Shown here: positions 13,591-21,808 of the stretch, piece by piece
Numbering within the stretch: the first letter of the stretch is position 1
Layout of the letters: the number at the start of each line of letters is the position of its first letter
IMG/VR virus record: IMGVR_UViG_3300028743_000031
Coordinates: 1-21,808 of that record
Length of the DNA: 21,808 nt
DNA from: a virus
Direction: 5' to 3' (one strand)
Program-made: the position numbers and the translations under genes
Notes under the pieces: generated by a model
What the model saw: the letters and a program-made list of their open reading frames with translations, nothing else
Databases searched by the model: none
Told to the model about the DNA's origin: nothing

Positions 13591-16500
13591 TTAGTACTGA
13601 CGTTTAAAAGACACCGAAGGGCCGTCTGTACCGTTCGCCGCGGGCGCAGGTGTCGCACCTGGGGTCACGGCACGCCCGCTTTGGGCAACTCCGCCTTGAC
13701 CACCGGCGATCGTTTTCAAGTAGGCCAGTTGTTGTGACATCAGATCAACCATCTGCGCGGTGTTTTGCGCAATACGGTCTTGTGATGAGGCCGACTGCGC
13801 CAAGACCGCGGTGTGGTTCGGTGCCGCGGGTGTTGCCACGGGTGTCTGCTGAGGTTGCATACTCGTGACGTTCATCGAAGGTGGCGGCACCGCAGCACGA
13901 GACGCCGGTGCGGCACCGACGGTCTGGGTGTTGTCCTTGGTCGCTTGCGCTTCGATAGCCGAGGCCGTCGAGTCCTTGGCACCGGGTGTAACAGAACCGG
14001 CGTTAACGGCTGCGGCCACCGAAGGCCCGGTGGGGGCTGCCAAGTTAGGCGGGGTTGTGCTACCCGGGGCGTTAGCCGGACCAGCGGTCAGTTGAGCCGC
14101 GGTCTTCACCCCTGATAACGCAGGATTCGATACCCCTCCTCCACTTTGCGCGGCACTTTGCGCCATCGTGGTTGCCATACTGGTACCCGATGGATTGGCG
14201 CTGGCCTCCCCATCCCCATCCTTACCGGTGATGATCCCGTCGTATTTGCCCCCGTCCATGATCTGGGAGTATTGTTGGAATAACGTGGCCCGCTCTTGCA
14301 ACCCGTTAGATCCCCCGTTGATCGTTTTGGTAACGGCGGTGACGTCCCCCTTCTTTGCCGCGTCTTCGAGTGCCCCGTGGCTTTTCCAAAACCACAAGGC
14401 GGTTTTTGCCGCCACATCGTTATCAGACGACACCTTATCCGGATCGTTGACCAAATCCATCCCCAGCGCCTTCCCGGCCGCAGAGTAGTTGTCTTTGCCC
14501 GTTAATTGGATAAAGCCCCGGCCCCGGTACTTCCACCCATCCCCTGGGGCGTTGTTGCCCATCCTGCCGCCATAGATCGCATTAGCCACGGCCACCGGTC
14601 CGGCTGAGGCCACCGCTTGGGCCGATTCCAAAGTAGGAAACCGATTGGGAAAGAGTCGCATCAAGGTATCGGCTTTATAGCGCAAGTTTTCCTCAAGGGT
14701 TGAGAAACCCCCGGATTCTTCATGTAGTTGGGCCAACAACATCGCGAGTTCTTTCTTATCGGTGATCCCGCCTTTCACGGCTTCGCGGATCATCAGCCGC
14801 ACGCCTTCCTCGGTACCCGGTCCCATCTTAAGCGGCGTCACCTTGCCGGTCATGTCCAGTTGCGGGGCACTCCCCGAGGCCACACCGCCTGCTGCGCCGC
14901 CGTAGGCCTGCTCCATTTGCCCGGTTTGCGGGTTAAAGACCGTTTGCTGGGTGTTGGAGGTGTAGACCGATCCGTCGGCATTGCGCACTTGATTAGAGAC
15001 CATCTGTCCGGTCTTTTCATCTTTGTGCCACTGGTTGGCCGTCGTGCCTTCCTTAGCTTGTACCACCCCACCGGCGACCTTCTCTGCCGCGTACTGGGCG
15101 ACTTTCACGTTGGCTTTTAAATTGGCAATGTGGTTGGCCAAAATAGAGGCGTCAGCGTTTAAGGTGCCCATGTTCCAAGGCGAGGCGGTGGTTTTCCAAA
15201 TGGATTGTGCGCTATCACGCCCCCACGACTGAGCCGCTGACATCGCGTTCACCAGTTGAAGCTGGGTTTCCGGTGGCAGCCGTTTAAAGTTAAGGGTGGG
15301 GTTCTTTTCACCGGTTTGGTTAAAAGCGATATTGACAAACGAGAGATACACCGGTAAGAAGCGTTTGGTGAACCACTCATCCCAGGCTTTAAACGAGTAC
15401 TCAGACGAAGGAGACAACCCAAAGAGCGGCGCGGTCAAGTGATAGATATCCGAAGACAGTCCATCAAAGACCACCTTGCTACCATTGAACTTGATCTTGT
15501 TGGCCATGACCAGCTCAAGTTGCAAGAGCGTCGAGACCTTGTCGATGTCCAACGACGGCAACCCGTAGATCTTCATTCTCGCGGCGGTAAAGTCGTCCAT
15601 GGCTTCACCGGGTTTGGGTAACAACCCACCCAGCACGTCGCCCACCGACACCACCGTGCGATCACCGGTAAACCACGAGGTCTCCTTATGGCCTTCCAAG
15701 TTCATCCCGGCAATCTTCCCCCCGGTGGGGTTAATCGCTTTAAGGATATCACTGGAGACTTCGCCTTTCTCCGTGGTGGCAGCAGAGCCCGTGGTGTACG
15801 TTGAGGTTGACTTGGTGGCACTCGACATCTTCTGGGCTTTCTCACGAAGCTGCCCTACCACGTCTTGTACCAACGCCTCGGTGGTCTTTTGATCGGTGGC
15901 GATCAGATCGGGGAAGATCTTGGCGGTCACCGTGTACGGGTTGTCGTTGTTCGGATCAAATTGCTGCGTGCGTTTGGCAATCTCGTATTTCGCTGCCGCA
16001 TCCGGGGAAGCGTCCAAGTCGAGAAAGGCCTGGTTAGGCAGCACCTGTTTGGAGACCGCTTTGTGGGTCAGATACACCGGTTTAAAGCGGTGTAAGAACC
16101 AGCCCGCAAAGTTTTGCACTTGATCACGATCGTTAGGATCGTCGACAAAGTCCGAGGCCAACTTGGAGATCGGGGCCGACGGATCTAAAAACGCATGACC
16201 ATCATCGGTGACCTTGACGTAAGGCTCGAGGGCAGCTTCCAGTTTAAAGATCTTGCCGGTGTGATCGGAATTGTTATCGGGAATGCCGTATTGGCGCAAA
16301 CGCATCTGTTGTAACAACCCCGGCGAAGCAATCCACTTGTAAAGCGCCCCTCCGATGGCCGAACCACCTATCCCCCCTATCACACCCCCCACGACTCCCC
16401 CGATCAGTGTCCCCACCACGGGGACTACCGAGCCGATTGCGGCACCCATTGCCGCCCCACCTAAGATCCCACCAACACCGCCCCCGACGTCTTCAGCGAC

Positions 16501-19500
16501 GCCTTCGTAGTTGCCCGCTCGGTAATCAGAGATCGCTTCATAGCCGGCCATTGCCGCCGTGGCAATCCCCCCGAGCTTCAAACCGCGGGTCACGTTACCT
16601 TTAAGCCCTCTGGCAACAAAAGTACCGGTGTTTTTCGCCGAGGTCCCCAAAGCCCACTTGCCCACCGAGCCGACCCCTTTGGCCGTGGCTTTAAGACCGC
16701 GACCGACCAGGCCTGCGCCCCGACGTAACAACCCTTTCTTAGCCACCGTACCTGCTCCCCCGGCAGCGGTTGCCGCCCCCTTGCCTTTGAGCACAGACTC
16801 CGCACCGGCTGTGGCCACATCTTCGGCCATATCCGCTGCTGCCCCCACGGCTTTCTTGCCTAGAATGAGCTTGCCAAGCGACACCAACCAACCCATTTTT
16901 AAGAACTTCGCTAACGATTCGATAATGCCAAACTTGGTAAATTTGGCAACAAATTCACCGATGCCGGCAACCGCCCCCGCGACCAGTCCTAACAACCCTT
17001 TACCGCTGTCTTTCTCTTCGGGTTTTTTGTCGGTCGGTTCCGCGCCCTTTTCCGCTTTCTTTTTGTTGCGCCGTCTTAAGAGGTCAAATACCCCGTTCAC
17101 CCGATCTGGCTTTTCGCTGTCGTCTTCATCGTCCTTTTTGGCCCGACGAGACTTCAGCACACCCCACAACACTTTTGAGGTTTTCCACCCCAGTGCTAAG
17201 GGCAACAAGGTGGTCCACTTCATCACGGTTAAAGCCGGTTTGTTAAAATTGGGCAACAGATGCATAAACTTGCTTAACGGATTGTGCTTAAGCCTGGAGT
17301 CCATGCGTTTGGTCAACCCTTTTAACCAACCCTGGCGTTCGGTGGTGGAGTTGGCCATCACGGCAGGATCACCGGTCATGTTCGCAATCGTCGCATCCTT
17401 GGTGGCCACGATCTGATCACGTGCTGAGGCCATAATACCGATCATCTCTTTGACCAGGTCATTGTTCTCGGTTTGCAGTTGTAAGCGTGCTTGGGCTTCG
17501 GTGAGTTCGGCTTTCGCCGTAGATGCCAACTCTGCCCCCGTAGCGCCTACCCTACTTCCCAAACCCTGGGCCTTTTGAGTCACCTCCTTAACATCGTCAC
17601 CGGCCACGTTCCGCGCTTTGTTAGCAAACCCGCTCAGTTGATCTTTTACCCCGTCAACCGAAAGATTGCTTAAGAACCCTTTGGCTTTCCCGCCTAAAGC
17701 CCCCAACCGGTCTTTCACGCCTTGGGCCTTGGTCTGTTGACCAAATTGTTGTGAGAGCACCGACACGATCTGTTCGCCTTGGGCCAGGGCTTGTTTGATC
17801 TGGGGGTTCTCTTGGGCGACGTCGCGGTATTCCAAGAGCTGGGCGTTGATCTCAGCGATAAGCTGCTTGCCATTGGTTTTCGCGGTGTCGAGGGTGCGTT
17901 CCACTTCCCCCTCGTCGGTGGCGGTTTGTAAGCGCCGTTGCACGGTTTCGATGATGTCTTGACCGCGATCCAGTGCTTCCTCGTAATAGCGTTTTAGCGC
18001 GTGATACCCGGCCGACGCCTTGATCTTGGATTTGGCCCCGGTTAAGCGATCGCGGATCTGTTGGCTGACTTTTTGTGACCCAGCCGCCAACGGGTTCTCC
18101 ACGTCTGATAACGACGATTCGTCGCCTTCTTGTTCGTAGTTGGGGTTTTGCACGTGCTTTTGTAAGTTCTTCCAATACAAGTCGTGGTTAAAGACTTCTT
18201 GGCCGTTCTTACGTTGGATAATCCCCATCTCTTTCAGTGCGTTACGATGACCGCCATTGGCCAGTACGTTGGTGGATTCTTCGACGTTGGGCATGTACCG
18301 TTGTTGTGAAGCAAAGGAACCCGCCAGGTTATTACGTAACGACGCCAGCTCTTTATCATCGCCGATGTCGTATTGCCCTTGCAACTTAGCCACCCCTTTG
18401 GCTTCGCGGGTTTTAAACCGTTGATGCATAAAGGCGGTGACCTCTTTGGCAATGTCCGGATCGGTCCCTTCCCAGGCTTTATCACCAATGAGCATGTTGA
18501 TACTAAAGGCGTCCCCCCGATCAGCCCCCTTGGCCAGCTTCATGGCAACCGCTACGCGTGCGGCCTTAGACAGCTCGTTATCCGGGTCGATCTCGGACAC
18601 GATCGAGTTAAACCCTTGGGCGGCGCCTTTGAACTCGGACTTGTTAAACACGGCGTTTCGCAAATCCGACTGGTTTCGTGCTTTAGAGGTAAACGCCCCC
18701 TGGGTGTGGTTGTATTCCACATCCTGCACGTCCTTTTTGCCGGTGGAGATCTTGGTCAGCTCGGTAAGCTGCTTGGTTAAAAGCCCAGGGATGATCTCAA
18801 TGAGCGAACGGCGTGAGATCACATCCCACTGCGCCGGGTTGGTCAGATCCTTGATACCAGGCGTTGACACCTTGGTGCGATCACCCTTTTGCGAGGGTGC
18901 GTTCCACATCAAGTTGTTTAACATCGGGTTCAAGGTTTTCTTTTGCAGCCGGCTGTACCACTTGTTGTTGGGGTCCGTGGGGTCGTAGTACTCGTCCAAC
19001 GATTCACCGCCTCGCAGATACGAATTCAACAACCCAGGCGCATTCCCGCCGAGATACGCAGCGTTAGACCCGGCAGCGGCCAACTTGGAGTTCTTTTGCA
19101 ACCGCGGCTGGATATACTTCTTGGCGAGCTCCGGGGCAAAGGAGCCCAAGACTTGTCCGGCCAGTTTCCCGTATTCACGCGAGCCCGATTGGCGCATCAT
19201 CTTTTGCATCTGGGCGGCTTGTACTAGCATCCGCATCCCAGGTGCCGCGCGAGACGCTTGATCGCCCAGTTGTTCGGACTTGTCCGAGATCGAGTCAAAG
19301 ATCGTATCGGCTAAGGTGTTGCCGTACTTAGAAACCTTGCCTTTGATCCCGCCCATCAACTGGCCTTTGACCTTTCCTTTTGCCCGATCAGAGGACGCCT
19401 TTTCAAAATCTGACATCGACGAGTTGGTGATCAACGCGCTAAAGCCGTCCAGGGCGCGTTTGTAAAACCGCTCGTGCAGTTTGGCTACCCCAATTTGCAA

Positions 19501-20193
19501 GCGATAAGAGCGATACTGGAGCTCTAAGGACTTGCGCTGGTAGGTTGCCGTGACTTGTTCGTTAAAGCCGACGTTGCGGGCTTCTAGGCGGTGTATGCCC
19601 TGTAAGAACGCCAACTGGGTGGTCATCGTGGCGTTTTGCTTAACGGCGATGGTGGCGTTTTGGGTGAGCACTTGTTTTTGCAACGACGACGCCATCTTGG
19701 CACTGGACAACGTGCCTTGTTCTAAGGCCAACAAAAGGTCGCTGGTCTTGGCATCGACGTCGTTGGCTTCGGCGTCTTCTGACGACTCGCTTTCGTAGAC
19801 CTCTTCTTTATTACTTGCCCACGCCTCGATTCCCTTTAGCACCGCATCCGGGGCAATCCCCCCGTAGGCGGCTGCCACGTCCAGGGCAGCGTCTTTGAGA
19901 TCGGCTACGCCGTCTTTGGTATTTTTCTTGACTTTATCGTATAGATCCCCCGCAAAGTCTTCGACGGATGATTCTATATCGAGCACCGGGCCAAACGACT
20001 TTGGCAAGAGGTTGCGAACGATGTTGCGAATGGCGGATTTCGAGATCACTTCGCCTTTCGCCCCTTCCCAAAGCCCGGCGGAGAACTCTTTAATCTTCTC
20101 TTTGGTGGTGGTGGGTTTTTTGTCATCGAAGTCAAAATCAAAATTCACGTCGATATCAGAAAAGTCGTCAAAATCAAGTTTAATATCTGACAT
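13591..20193 (-). CDS. Giant virion protein with GH19 muralytic domain (phiKZ gp181-like)
   Basis: 2200 residues, the largest product here. The N-terminus is very acidic with alternating Asp and Phe (NFDFDFDDKK). Residues ~60-1000 are mostly charged helix with Gln-rich coiled-coil parts. Residues ~1060-1290 contain hydrophobic segments and a Gly-zipper (about 1235-1285: GAAMGAAIGSVVPVVGTLIG). Residues ~1795-1976 are a GH19 chitinase-like endolysin domain: HEESGG at 1824-1829, EENLRY (1834-1839) with the likely second acid, the hallmark YRGRGFIQLTGKDNY, and TKTINGGSNGLQER. GH19 enzymes cut beta-1,4 bonds in chitin or peptidoglycan. The last 200 residues are Ala/Pro-rich and disordered. The likely job is local cell-wall digestion during DNA injection, from the tail or inner virion. 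phiKZ gp181, of similar size, is described as a virion-associated muralytic protein. AAGGTAAC precedes the ATG. Confidence 0.85.
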   Translation of the reverse strand: MSDIKLDFDDFSDIDVNFDFDFDDKKPTTTKEKIKEFSAGLWEGAKGEVISKSAIRNIVRNLLPKSFGPVLDIESSVEDFAGDLYDKVKKNTKDGVADLKDAALDVAAAYGGIAPDAVLKGIEAWASNKEEVYESESSEDAEANDVDAKTSDLLLALEQGTLSSAKMASSLQKQVLTQNATIAVKQNATMTTQLAFLQGIHRLEARNVGFNEQVTATYQRKSLELQYRSYRLQIGVAKLHERFYKRALDGFSALITNSSMSDFEKASSDRAKGKVKGQLMGGIKGKVSKYGNTLADTIFDSISDKSEQLGDQASRAAPGMRMLVQAAQMQKMMRQSGSREYGKLAGQVLGSFAPELAKKYIQPRLQKNSKLAAAGSNAAYLGGNAPGLLNSYLRGGESLDEYYDPTDPNNKWYSRLQKKTLNPMLNNLMWNAPSQKGDRTKVSTPGIKDLTNPAQWDVISRRSLIEIIPGLLTKQLTELTKISTGKKDVQDVEYNHTQGAFTSKARNQSDLRNAVFNKSEFKGAAQGFNSIVSEIDPDNELSKAARVAVAMKLAKGADRGDAFSINMLIGDKAWEGTDPDIAKEVTAFMHQRFKTREAKGVAKLQGQYDIGDDKELASLRNNLAGSFASQQRYMPNVEESTNVLANGGHRNALKEMGIIQRKNGQEVFNHDLYWKNLQKHVQNPNYEQEGDESSLSDVENPLAAGSQKVSQQIRDRLTGAKSKIKASAGYHALKRYYEEALDRGQDIIETVQRRLQTATDEGEVERTLDTAKTNGKQLIAEINAQLLEYRDVAQENPQIKQALAQGEQIVSVLSQQFGQQTKAQGVKDRLGALGGKAKGFLSNLSVDGVKDQLSGFANKARNVAGDDVKEVTQKAQGLGSRVGATGAELASTAKAELTEAQARLQLQTENNDLVKEMIGIMASARDQIVATKDATIANMTGDPAVMANSTTERQGWLKGLTKRMDSRLKHNPLSKFMHLLPNFNKPALTVMKWTTLLPLALGWKTSKVLWGVLKSRRAKKDDEDDSEKPDRVNGVFDLLRRRNKKKAEKGAEPTDKKPEEKDSGKGLLGLVAGAVAGIGEFVAKFTKFGIIESLAKFLKMGWLVSLGKLILGKKAVGAAADMAEDVATAGAESVLKGKGAATAAGGAGTVAKKGLLRRGAGLVGRGLKATAKGVGSVGKWALGTSAKNTGTFVARGLKGNVTRGLKLGGIATAAMAGYEAISDYRAGNYEGVAEDVGGGVGGILGGAAMGAAIGSVVPVVGTLIGGVVGGVIGGIGGSAIGGALYKWIASPGLLQQMRLRQYGIPDNNSDHTGKIFKLEAALEPYVKVTDDGHAFLDPSAPISKLASDFVDDPNDRDQVQNFAGWFLHRFKPVYLTHKAVSKQVLPNQAFLDLDASPDAAAKYEIAKRTQQFDPNNDNPYTVTAKIFPDLIATDQKTTEALVQDVVGQLREKAQKMSSATKSTSTYTTGSAATTEKGEVSSDILKAINPTGGKIAGMNLEGHKETSWFTGDRTVVSVGDVLGGLLPKPGEAMDDFTAARMKIYGLPSLDIDKVSTLLQLELVMANKIKFNGSKVVFDGLSSDIYHLTAPLFGLSPSSEYSFKAWDEWFTKRFLPVYLSFVNIAFNQTGEKNPTLNFKRLPPETQLQLVNAMSAAQSWGRDSAQSIWKTTASPWNMGTLNADASILANHIANLKANVKVAQYAAEKVAGGVVQAKEGTTANQWHKDEKTGQMVSNQVRNADGSVYTSNTQQTVFNPQTGQMEQAYGGAAGGVASGSAPQLDMTGKVTPLKMGPGTEEGVRLMIREAVKGGITDKKELAMLLAQLHEESGGFSTLEENLRYKADTLMRLFPNRFPTLESAQAVASAGPVAVANAIYGGRMGNNAPGDGWKYRGRGFIQLTGKDNYSAAGKALGMDLVNDPDKVSSDNDVAAKTALWFWKSHGALEDAAKKGDVTAVTKTINGGSNGLQERATLFQQYSQIMDGGKYDGIITGKDGDGEASANPSGTSMATTMAQSAAQSGGGVSNPALSGVKTAAQLTAGPANAPGSTTPPNLAAPTGPSVAAAVNAGSVTPGAKDSTASAIEAQATKDNTQTVGAAPASRAAVPPPSMNVTSMQPQQTPVATPAAPNHTAVLAQSASSQDRIAQNTAQMVDLMSQQLAYLKTIAGGQGGVAQSGRAVTPGATPAPAANGTDGPSVSFKRQY

Positions 20194-20230
20194 ACGGTTA
20201 CCTTGTTTTCTCGCTCAAAGGACCACCATT
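20194..20230. promoter_or_regulatory. 37-base divergent gap between giant virion and RNA polymerase genes
   Basis: Only 37 bases separate two opposing start codons. They are almost filled by the two ribosome binding sites (AAGGTAAC on the minus strand, AAAGGA at 20217-20222 on the plus strand). There is no room for a classical sigma70 promoter for either gene without using coding sequence. Both starts have T before ATG, giving TATG, the short element reported for phiKZ late promoters; a four-base match is weak support. Confidence 0.4.
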
Positions 20231-21808
20231 ATGAAAACGGCCTTGTTGCCCTTTAACATTAAAATACTGGATGCAAAAACCATCCCCTGGAAACTGATCA
20301 CCCCGGTAACCTCGCTAGACATCTACGACGGGCTGACGACTGAGCTCAACGACAAAGGGTTGTACTCGATCCCGATCTTTGGTCGGGTGGGCTCGGAAGA
20401 ACGCGACGATCGCTATTCGTATATTCATATCAAATCCTCCGTGTTCCACCCGGACATCTATAATGCGTTGGTGGCGTTAAAGCAGCTTTACGCCGGAGTG
20501 CTTTCCGGTTCGGTGTGGGCAAAGTGGGATGACGACCAAAAAGACTTTGTCAAATCGACCCAGCTTGAAGGCCAAACTGGCTACGCGTTCTTTTTATCGC
20601 ACTGGAAGAGCATAGAATTTAAACGTAACGAATCGCCCAAGCGCAGCGACAACATCGAACTGGTCGAGAAGTTTAAAGACGTGGCGCTCTATCGCAACGT
20701 GTTGGTGACGCCGGCGGGCTTGCGTGATATCGAAATTGACCCCCGTGGGCGAACTACCGAAAACGAGGTCAATAGCCTGTATCGGAAATTATTGAGTGCT
20801 GCTAATACGATTACCGACGACTTAGAGGGCGCAAACACCTCGCTTTACGACGGGGTGCGTTGGACGCTACAACAGCGCTTTAACGAGATCTATCAAAACT
20901 ACGCCGATATGCTTGAAGGTAAGCGCGGGATTCTCCAGCAAAAGTGGGGACGCCGGCGGATCTTTAACGGCACGCGTAACGTGATCACCGCCGCCAAGAT
21001 CGGTTGTGAGACCTTGGGCGCCGCCAATTCCCCGCACATGGACGACACCCAGATCGGGTTGTTACAGCTCGCCCGTGGGGCCCTGCCTTTAACGATCTAT
21101 GGGTTACTGAACGGCTGGCTTAAGCACGTCTTTACCGACGGCACCAGGATCACCGTGGTCAACCCCAAAACGCTGACCCGTGAAGTGATTGACGTGGATC
21201 AACCGACCGTCACCAAGTGGACCACCAAAGAAGGTTTAGAAAAGCTGATCTATGGCTTTAAAGACACCCGACTTCGCAACAAGCCGATTACCATCCAGGG
21301 ACGGTATCTCGGCTTAACCTATGCAGATAACGACCACTTTCGGGTGTTTGGCGATATCACCGAGCTGCCAGAAGGCTGGAACCCCGGCTTAGTGCATCCG
21401 TTAACCTACACCGAGTTATTGTACCTGTGCCTTTATAAGCGCTGGAACACGCTCTACATGGTGGTGACCCGTTATCCGATCACCGGGATGGGTTCGGTTT
21501 ACCAAACCCGTGCCTACGTTAAGACCACGGTCAAAGCCACCATCAAAGTAGAACTCGACGAGAACTGGCAACCTATAGAGGACGGCGTAGCGTTAGAGTT
21601 TCCGGTACACGATCGTGACGCTTCCTTTATGGACTCGATGTCAGTTCATCCCTCGCGTCTCGGCCTTCTTGGCGGGGACTATGATGGTGATACCATGTCG
21701 GCCATCGTGCTGCTAGGTGATGATGTGTTGCGAGAATGTGAACGGCTGCTTAACGAACGTGAATCGTTTATCACCGGGCGTGGGGAGTTCTTGGTGGATG
21801 TGACCAAT
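20231..21808 (+). CDS. Phage multisubunit RNA polymerase beta' subunit, N-terminal half (partial at right edge)
   Basis: The first 526 codons are in the window with no stop. The decisive motif is DYDGDTM at residues 483-489, the counterpart of bacterial NADFDGDQM, whose three aspartates (here D483, D485, D487) hold the catalytic magnesium. Upstream, WGRRRIFNGTRNVITAAK (239-256) matches GKRVDYSGRSVITVG of beta', and DDTQIGLLQLARGALPLTIY follows as in the family. The product would be one part of a split polymerase that transcribes phage genes without host polymerase. By its position beside the gp181-like gene it corresponds to phiKZ gp180, a virion-polymerase subunit that is packaged and injected; the choice of virion over non-virion enzyme rests on context. 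AAAGGA lies 8 bases before the ATG. Whether the protein ends soon after the active site cannot be seen. Confidence 0.85.
   Translation, partial: MKTALLPFNIKILDAKTIPWKLITPVTSLDIYDGLTTELNDKGLYSIPIFGRVGSEERDDRYSYIHIKSSVFHPDIYNALVALKQLYAGVLSGSVWAKWDDDQKDFVKSTQLEGQTGYAFFLSHWKSIEFKRNESPKRSDNIELVEKFKDVALYRNVLVTPAGLRDIEIDPRGRTTENEVNSLYRKLLSAANTITDDLEGANTSLYDGVRWTLQQRFNEIYQNYADMLEGKRGILQQKWGRRRIFNGTRNVITAAKIGCETLGAANSPHMDDTQIGLLQLARGALPLTIYGLLNGWLKHVFTDGTRITVVNPKTLTREVIDVDQPTVTKWTTKEGLEKLIYGFKDTRLRNKPITIQGRYLGLTYADNDHFRVFGDITELPEGWNPGLVHPLTYTELLYLCLYKRWNTLYMVVTRYPITGMGSVYQTRAYVKTTVKATIKVELDENWQPIEDGVALEFPVHDRDASFMDSMSVHPSRLGLLGGDYDGDTMSAIVLLGDDVLRECERLLNERESFITGRGEFLVDVTN

Noticed and set aside
16559-17416. 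Plus-strand open frame of 285 codons inside the giant virion gene
   Set aside because: It is Pro/Ser/Ala/Leu-rich low-complexity sequence produced by reading the Gly/Ala/Lys-rich giant gene backwards. The minus frame is open for 2200 codons with recognisable domains.
18437-18988. Plus-strand open frame of 183 codons inside the giant virion gene
   Set aside because: Antisense shadow, Ser/Leu/Pro-rich, no ribosome site and no motif.
1-21808. tRNA genes, CRISPR arrays, insertion sequences, long direct repeats
   Set aside because: Scanned by eye on both strands; no cloverleaf with a TTCRANNC arm, no regularly spaced repeats, no transposase motif and no long repeated block were seen.

Overview
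The window reads as a piece of a phiKZ-related jumbo myophage genome, probably of a Gram-negative host. The main evidence is the last gene, the N-terminal half of a split phage RNA polymerase beta' subunit with a DYDGD active-site motif. It is divergently paired with a 2200-residue virion protein carrying a GH19 muralytic domain. From memory, phiKZ has the same pairing (gp180 next to gp181). An RNase H gene and a RecA/UvsX-like ATPase at the other end also fit that lineage. There are no tRNAs, rRNAs, CRISPR arrays or insertion sequences, genes are packed tightly, and no stretch over 300 bases lacks a gene. The host cannot be named from this sequence.

Layout. The left edge (1-255, minus) is the start of an unidentified gene that runs out of the window. 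Three plus-strand genes follow at 337-2686: a membrane-anchored coiled-coil protein, a long RNase H protein and a small unknown. A two-way terminator separates them from a minus-strand helical protein (2742-3539). A divergent gap leads to the RecA-like ATPase (3624-5024). A plus-strand cluster then runs from 5098 to 8825: a stand-alone SLOG/DUF2493 protein, a three-domain macro-NADAR-SLOG protein, a short protein that aligns with the C-terminal end of RNA polymerase beta, and two unknowns. A reversed small gene (8822-9280), two more small plus genes (9354-10340) and a probable structural gene (10400-11473) follow, with strong hairpin terminators at 10344-10382 and 11484-11515. The right side is two large minus-strand virion genes (13533-11536 and 20193-13591) and the plus-strand beta' gene, cut by the window end.

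The most interesting part is 5098-7534. The 431-residue protein joins a DarG-like macrodomain, a NADAR domain and a SLOG domain in one chain. All three fold classes bind or process NAD+/ADP-ribose derivatives, and a second SLOG protein sits 12 bases upstream. I infer an ADP-ribose-centred counter-defence or NAD-metabolism module (against DarT-type DNA ADP-ribosylation or ADP-ribose-based signalling), but no activity can be shown from sequence. The next gene looks like a detached C-terminal module of the RNA polymerase beta subunit, which could be an extra split or a regulator of the phage polymerase.

The alignments described here were made by eye from remembered reference sequences. Gene numbers from phiKZ are from memory, not from a search.
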